In this document: one piece after another, positions 59,923 to 64,000 of the stretch
How the letters are laid out: the number at the start of each line of letters is the position of its first letter
Position numbering within the stretch: position 1 is the stretch's first letter
Source: Evansella cellulosilytica DSM 2522
GTDB lineage: Bacteria; Bacillota; Bacilli; Bacillales; Salisediminibacteriaceae
Assembly: GCF_000177235.2 (NCBI RefSeq)
Contig: NC_014829.1
Span: 2,976,001-3,040,000, forward strand
Length of the DNA: 64,000 bases
Reading direction: 5' to 3'
Translations under genes and position numbers: made by a program
Notes under the pieces: model-generated
Databases searched by the model: none
What the model was told of the DNA's origin: nothing
Seen by the model: only the letters and a program-made list of their open reading frames with translations

Positions 59923-60468
59923 CTACGGTCGCTTATCCCAAGGCTCAAGTGAACCGATAACACTACACTTCTCTCGCCCCTTTATCGCATCAATGACCCC
60001 TTTCGATATTTCTTCGTGAGTAAGCCACCTTGATCTATCATTTTCAATTACAAATCCAAGTTGTACTTGATAATAGCTACAATACTCAGGTAGACTTACC
60101 ATCATTTCTATTTTCTTTAAATCAGAACTACTCCCTAAAACATGATACAAACTCCACCTTTGATTAAGAGCAGAGACTTCCTCATTCACAATGTTAAATG
60201 CATTTTTTCCATCAGCATGTATCCAAGAAACAACTAGATCAATATGTCCCCCCTCTTGCATGAGCTGTTTTAATACCTTCCTTAAATTTTCATTATCACG
60301 GTAGTCAACATATAATGGTGAGATAATAGCAGTATCATGTACTTTATATATGAGATTTTTCATCTTTTTCTTATTACGAGCAATCACATGAACGTGATAA
60401 CCTTGCCGACATAGCCAAAGTGTAGCTTCAGACAGCATTCCAGTTCCACCTATTACTAATGCTTGCAT
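59923..60468 (-). CDS. Short-chain dehydrogenase-like protein
   Basis: A 181-residue Rossmann-fold protein. It starts MQALVIGGTGMLSEATLWLCRQGYHVHVIARN, a typical nucleotide-binding TGxxGxxG-like region read here as GGTGMLSEA. The usual SDR catalytic YxxxK is not evident (only QRWSLYHVLGSSSDLKK lies near), so it may be a binding protein or an atypical reductase. At 181 residues it is short for the family. ATG 60468 has GAGGG six bases upstream. Confidence 0.75.
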   Translation of the reverse strand: MQALVIGGTGMLSEATLWLCRQGYHVHVIARNKKKMKNLIYKVHDTAIISPLYVDYRDNENLRKVLKQLMQEGGHIDLVVSWIHADGKNAFNIVNEEVSALNQRWSLYHVLGSSSDLKKIEMMVSLPEYCSYYQVQLGFVIENDRSRWLTHEEISKGVIDAIKGREKCSVIGSLEPWDKRP

Positions 60469-60533
60469 CATCATCCCTCACATACATTCCAATTTTTTCC
60501 TTGCAGATATATTTTATCACCTTTTTATTACAA

Positions 60534-60567
60534 TTGACTAATTAATCGATCATGGTAAACTGTTACC
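60534..60567 (+). promoter_or_regulatory. Promoter and overlapping inverted repeat of gntK
   Basis: TTGACT, 16 bases, then TAAACT (60556-60561). An inverted repeat GGTAA...TTACC (60554-60567) covers the -10 box and could be an operator. Confidence 0.45.
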
Positions 60568-60618
60568 GAATAGGTTATAGTTCAATAGCAAAATGTATGT
60601 GATGAAGATTAAAATAAA

Positions 60619-60643
60619 GGTTGTCCCCAATAATAAGACAACC
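60619..60643 (+). terminator. Hairpin in the gntK leader
   Basis: GGTTGTC pairs with GACAACC around an 11-base loop, followed by TCTCCTCTTCT. It lies between the promoter and the gene, so it may be a weak attenuator. Confidence 0.4.
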
Positions 60644-60681
60644 TCTCCTCTTCTACTATTTTCGAAAGAAAGGGGTTTACA

Positions 60682-62214
60682 ATGATAAGTAAATACGTAA
60701 TTGGTTTAGATATCGGAACTACTTCTGCAAAAGCTGTCACCTTTACTACAGGTGGAGAAGTAATAGGGGAACACGAGGAAGATTATTCTATTATCCAACC
60801 GTTTCCAGAGTGGGTGGAGCAAGACCCGTATGCAATTGAAACAGCTGCCTTATCAGCAATTAAGCTCTCGATAGAAAAGGCAGGTATCAATAGTGCTCAA
60901 ATCGTTTCAATAGGTATTTCAGCTGCCATGCACTCGTTGATTTGTATGTCTAAAGATGGTGATGCACTTACTAATTCCATTACATGGGCCGACAGGAGAA
61001 GTGTAAAGCAATCTACTGAAGTAAAAGCAAGTGATCTTGGAAATAAAATATACCTCCACACAGGAACACCAATCCATCCAATGTCTCCACTATCCAAACT
61101 ATTATGGATGAAAGAAAATGATTTTGAACCGTTTAAAAAAGCTTGGAAATTCGTGTCTATTAAAGAATTTCTTACATATCGCTGGTTTAACGAAGCTGTT
61201 GTCGATTATTCCATCGCTGCAGCGACTGGCATGTTTAATATCCACAAACTAGATTGGGATAGCGAAACCCTTGAATTTGTTGGGCTACACAAGGAACAGC
61301 TCTCTACACCTGTACCTCCAACGTATGTATTTGAAACTTTACGAAAAGACATCGCAAATAAAATGGGAGTACGAGAAAACCTTCCCATTGTTATTGGAGC
61401 GAGTGACGGCCCATTAGCTAATTTAGGAATTGGTGCGATCGATGCAGGAGATACCGCTATCACAATTGGTACGAGTGGTGCAATTAGACAAATGGCTTCT
61501 GCACCAAAAACGGATAGTAAGCAAGAGGTTTTTTGTTACTCATTTACAGAAGACTTATGGATATTTGGTGGACCAACGAATAATGGTGGAAACGTCCTAC
61601 ATTGGATGAAACAAGTGCTTGGAGAAAGAGAAGTAGCTTTATCTACTGAATCAGGTGAGGATCCATATGAATTATTAACAGCAACAGCGAGTACTGTTGC
61701 ACCAGGATCGGACGGTCTTATATTTCTTCCCTTCTTATATGGTGAGCGCGCACCTCACTGGGATGCAAATGCACATTCTAGCTATGTTGGGCTCTCTTCT
61801 CAGCACGGTAAAGCTCACTTATTGAGAGCAGGCTTAGAAGGAGTCATGTATAACATTTATCAAATTAACGAAGCACTTCACCAGCTTGCAGGTACTACAA
61901 AAACGCTTTATGCTAGCGGAGGCTTCTCTCGATCACCATTATGGCTTCAAATTTTAGCAGATATATTTGGCCAAGAGGTCCACATACCTGAGAGTCACCA
62001 AAGCTCAGCTTGGGGAGCTGCGTGGGTTAGTTTAAAGGCAGTAAACGAAGTTTCTAGCTTTTCTGATATTAAACGAGCCATTCCTATGAAGGATGTTATT
62101 AAACCTAATATGGCAAACAATGAAACATATAAAAATTATTATTCCATTTATAATAGCTTGTATCAATCTTTAAAGCCTACTTTTGAAAAAATTGCTGTAC
62201 TTAAAACCAATTAA
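60682..62214 (+). CDS. gntK: Gluconokinase (FGGY family)
   Basis: A 510-residue sugar kinase. The N-terminal phosphate motif is YVIGLDIGTTSAKAVTF (about 5-21), with GISAAMHSLI and ITWADRRS (about 99-106). TGTPIHPMSPLSKLLWMK (about 131-148) and WIFGGPTNNGGNVLHWMKQ (about 293-311) follow, both close to B. subtilis GntK. The C-terminal adenosine site is YASGGFSRSPLWLQILADIFG (about 410-430). It phosphorylates gluconate to 6-phosphogluconate. Xylulokinase is the main alternative, but these motifs and the length favour gluconokinase. It is alone here, without gntR or gntP. The ATG at 60682 has AAAGGGG six bases upstream. Its terminator has been split by a mobile element. Confidence 0.87.
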   Translation: MISKYVIGLDIGTTSAKAVTFTTGGEVIGEHEEDYSIIQPFPEWVEQDPYAIETAALSAIKLSIEKAGINSAQIVSIGISAAMHSLICMSKDGDALTNSITWADRRSVKQSTEVKASDLGNKIYLHTGTPIHPMSPLSKLLWMKENDFEPFKKAWKFVSIKEFLTYRWFNEAVVDYSIAAATGMFNIHKLDWDSETLEFVGLHKEQLSTPVPPTYVFETLRKDIANKMGVRENLPIVIGASDGPLANLGIGAIDAGDTAITIGTSGAIRQMASAPKTDSKQEVFCYSFTEDLWIFGGPTNNGGNVLHWMKQVLGEREVALSTESGEDPYELLTATASTVAPGSDGLIFLPFLYGERAPHWDANAHSSYVGLSSQHGKAHLLRAGLEGVMYNIYQINEALHQLAGTTKTLYASGGFSRSPLWLQILADIFGQEVHIPESHQSSAWGAAWVSLKAVNEVSSFSDIKRAIPMKDVIKPNMANNETYKNYYSIYNSLYQSLKPTFEKIAVLKTN

Positions 62215-62241
62215 GTAAGAGAAGAACTTTGTAATTAAGAA

Positions 62242-62640
62242 GAGGTCTACTCAAAAGGTAAAAATTCAGGGCCACTGAAAAAGTGAAAAACTTGCTGTTT
62301 CGTTGCATTAATATTCATTATACCTCATTATAGGGAAAGTTGATGAGACCGGAGCAAGCGAGGTTACTGTCTCTTCCTCTACGAGCATATGCTACGGAGC
62401 GTATCCGTCGAGACAACTCGAAGCATTAGCGAAGAAGAGTCGCTCGTTCCTGTGGGATCGAAGGCAGGGGTGAGACCCTCAGACCGCAGGTCAGGAGGCT
62501 CACCAGCCGCCCACGGAAAGCGAGCTTGCGCAGGGATCATCAATTCACTATATACAGAGTAACTTATAATAATAGCTGATAATTATAGAATAAGTACTTT
62601 TTCAGTGTCCTCAAAAATTCGACCTTTTAGAGTAAACCTC
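62242..62640 (+). terminator. gntK terminator, split by an insertion in its loop
   Basis: Left arm GAGGTCTACTCAAAAGGT (62242-62259) and right arm GACCTTTTAGAGTAAACCTC (62621-62640) are complementary with one bulge and one mismatch, and TTTT follows the right arm. Between them lie an AAAAATTC loop, the 345-bp element, and a second AAAAATTC. Confidence 0.85.
62268..62612 (+). mobile_element. MITE-like TIR element (copy A), inserted in a terminator loop
   Basis: 345 bases with imperfect terminal inverted repeats (AGGGCCACTGAAAAAGT at left; reverse complement of the right end GAGGACACTGAAAAAGT). It is flanked by an 8-base direct repeat AAAAATTC, as expected for a target-site duplication. It is almost identical over its first ~270 bases to the inverted copy at 20978-21324. 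It carries no transposase gene and no credible coding frame. Internal parts are rich in short inverted repeats (CGAGACAACTCG, GGAAAGCGAG). Confidence 0.88.
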
Positions 62641-62709
62641 TTTTCATGATAGCGTTCTTATTTAACGAGATTCTGTTCGTTTGTGCCTTTATTGGTCAGC
62701 TTTTTTCTA

Positions 62710-63501
62710 TTAAACTATTTCAAATAATTGGCTTGTTGAAAAAAAGTGAGTACGTATGTTGGGGTACGCTTCCTTTACTAATTCAGCTAAATAGCTCATA
62801 CCTGGTTCTTCACTTTCGGCGTGTCCAATAATCATTAGTGCTTTTTTCTTTCCTAAACTCAAAGCATCACGCACATATTCGGGTGTCTCCCACTCCGGAC
62901 CCTCACCATATATAACTAAATCGACATTCTCCTTTTCAAAGAGTGGTATAGATAAATGACCACCACCACGGTATCCTACTAAAATTGCTATTTTGTTACA
63001 TACCATTTCTTTTTCTCCTACAAAGCGAATAAAAGAAATTCCTAATTTCCCCTTCACATCATGAGCGATTTCTTCTGCAGTACGTGTCGGTACGTTTAAA
63101 ATCGTAGCAATAGGATCATGCCTAGTTACATACTGCTCCCACTGTAATGCTTGTACAAGCCCCTTCATAACCCCATCAGGTTCATAGCGGTGCCAATAAT
63201 CATGAAAGCGAAAAATGGTTATATTCGATTGTTTGATCAATTCCAGCTTTTTATTTACTACATCATTCTTTTCTATTGTATTCGTATCCGAATGACTATA
63301 AAAGATGCCTTCATGTGTAATGAGTAAATTTGCTTCCAGTTCAATCGCCTTTTTAATAGCATCGTATGTAGGCATAAATGAAACCACAATTCCTGTGACA
63401 ACCTGGCTAGAGCACCCAAATTTTAACGTATCTACTGTATTATCTATTTTTACAATTGGTTTTGTTAATTGATCGATGACATCTTGTATTGTTGTCTTCA
63501 T
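62710..63501 (-). CDS. NIF3-family dinuclear metal-site protein
   Basis: A 263-residue protein of the NIF3/YqfO (GTP cyclohydrolase I type 2-like) family. Metal-ligand motifs are present: LLITHEGIFYS (about 59-69), FRFHDYWHRYEPDGVMKGL (about 95-113) and a C-terminal LMIIGHAESEEPGMSYLAELV (about 226-246). The reaction carried out by most members is not settled. ATG 63501 has GGAGG nine bases upstream. It ends 70 bases from the split gntK terminator, and the genes are convergent. Confidence 0.85.
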   Translation of the reverse strand: MKTTIQDVIDQLTKPIVKIDNTVDTLKFGCSSQVVTGIVVSFMPTYDAIKKAIELEANLLITHEGIFYSHSDTNTIEKNDVVNKKLELIKQSNITIFRFHDYWHRYEPDGVMKGLVQALQWEQYVTRHDPIATILNVPTRTAEEIAHDVKGKLGISFIRFVGEKEMVCNKIAILVGYRGGGHLSIPLFEKENVDLVIYGEGPEWETPEYVRDALSLGKKKALMIIGHAESEEPGMSYLAELVKEAYPNIRTHFFSTSQLFEIV

Positions 63502-63599
63502 CTTTTGCGACCTCCATTCTATGCAGCTCATTTCCAACATATGTTAAGACTACAATTTCATTTTATATGAATATTAGTGATTATTGTTGATAAAAATGT

Positions 63600-63720
63600 C
63601 CCTCATGAGGTAGTAACCGCGACACCGAGCATTTACTTCCTGAATACGCTCCGAGTGCAGCTTCAGTTCTAAACTAGAAGAGGAAGAGACAAGTGCACGT
63701 CCAGTAGCGAAATCAACAGC
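63600..63720 (+). repeat. Decayed fragment related to the TIR element
   Basis: TAGTAACC, ATACGCTCCG and AGAGGAAGAGACA occur in the order expected for the inverted middle part of the 345-bp element, with gaps and substitutions. It lies in the otherwise gene-free stretch 63502-63874. Confidence 0.4.
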
Positions 63721-63773
63721 AAAGTTTAACATACCTTTTTAAAAATAAAACAATGATTAACTTACTATATTTT

Positions 63774-63803
63774 TTGCCACAAAAAGTATATTTAGGTTAA
63801 AAT
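63774..63803 (+). promoter_or_regulatory. Candidate promoter of the isocitrate-dehydrogenase-type gene
   Basis: TTGCCA, 18 bases, then TAAAAT, 72 bases upstream of the ATG at 63875. Confidence 0.45.
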
Positions 63804-63874
63804 ATAACATGTTGGCTTAATATTCCTATAGGAATATAGCATTTCAGAACATAATGGAAAGGGAGATGTTACAT

Positions 63875-64000
63875 ATGACAAAGAAACGCCCAATCACCAT
63901 CGCTCGCGGAGACGGAATAGGCCCAGAAATTATGGAAGCGACCTTAAATATATTAGATAAGGCAGGCGCAATGATTGAACCTGAATTTATTGATATAGGT
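63875..64000 (+). CDS. Isocitrate/isopropylmalate dehydrogenase family protein, 5' part
   Basis: Only the first 42 codons lie in the window. ITIARGDGIGPEIMEATLNIL is the signature N-terminus of the beta-decarboxylating dehydrogenases. It matches the NADP-isocitrate dehydrogenase type seen in Thermus and Rickettsia more than the B. subtilis Icd, whose N-terminus is longer. The ATG has AAAGGGAG upstream. Whether it acts on isocitrate or on isopropylmalate, and whether it is a second Icd, cannot be judged from this piece. Confidence 0.8.
   Translation, partial: MTKKRPITIARGDGIGPEIMEATLNILDKAGAMIEPEFIDIG

Noticed and set aside
60682-62214. Call as xylulokinase
   Set aside because: FGGY kinases are easily confused, but the TGTPIHPMSPLSKL and GGPTNNGG motifs and the length match gluconokinase better.

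Overview
The window comes from a low-G+C, endospore-forming member of the Bacillaceae. The evidence is AT-rich DNA, Bacillus-type ribosome-binding sites, GlnR/TnrA-type operators at glnA, an ECF sigma module, CotS/CotSA-like and YheC/YheD-type spore-coat genes, and three promoters that fit the sigma-K consensus. The species cannot be named from the sequence. Two tandem repeat arrays and several dispersed palindromic elements sit between the genes.

Region 1 (0-13 kb) begins with a partial dispersed repeat and a membrane-anchored lytic transglycosylase. Next is a group IIC intron with its maturase, inserted directly behind a transcription terminator. A Fur-box-controlled iron operon follows: feoA, feoB, a nicotianamine-synthase-like protein and a flippase-like membrane protein. 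Then come a PadR/ChrA chromate-efflux pair, an RNase H-like protein, a nitronate monooxygenase and glnA. glnA carries two GlnR/TnrA operators but has no glnR beside it.

Region 2 (13-33 kb) has a GntR/UTRA regulator and a sugar-kinase/GH4 glycosidase operon that share an identical operator palindrome. These are followed by guaC, topB, a 151-bp tandem array interrupted by other repeats, a TauE/SafE exporter and an RNase J. After that come an ECF sigma/TM protein/TPR-carboxypeptidase-regulatory-like module, modABC, and an ABC drug-type exporter with a divergent TetR regulator.

Region 3 (33-50.5 kb) looks like a spore outer-layer locus. It holds four ATP-grasp proteins of the YheC/YheD type, an Asp/Glu racemase, a Ddl paralogue whose start is frameshifted in an A8 run, and a MurF-like ligase without its N-terminal domain. 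It also holds a 41-residue basic peptide, a coiled-coil protein, two proteins I do not recognise, a CotS-like kinase next to a CotSA-like glycosyltransferase, three GT2 glycosyltransferases and a sugar-nucleotide epimerase. The combination suggests assembly of a glycosylated, possibly D-amino-acid-containing spore surface polymer. That is the most interesting hypothesis here, and it is inference.

Region 4 (50.5-64 kb) is mostly housekeeping or poorly characterised: an AIM24-family protein, a U32 peptidase/aminotransferase/UbiA-type prenyltransferase operon, an erythromycin-esterase-family protein, a HAD phosphatase, membrane and coiled-coil proteins, an SDR protein, gluconokinase, a NIF3 protein and the start of an isocitrate-dehydrogenase-type gene. 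The gluconokinase terminator has been split by a 345-bp MITE-like element inserted exactly in its loop.
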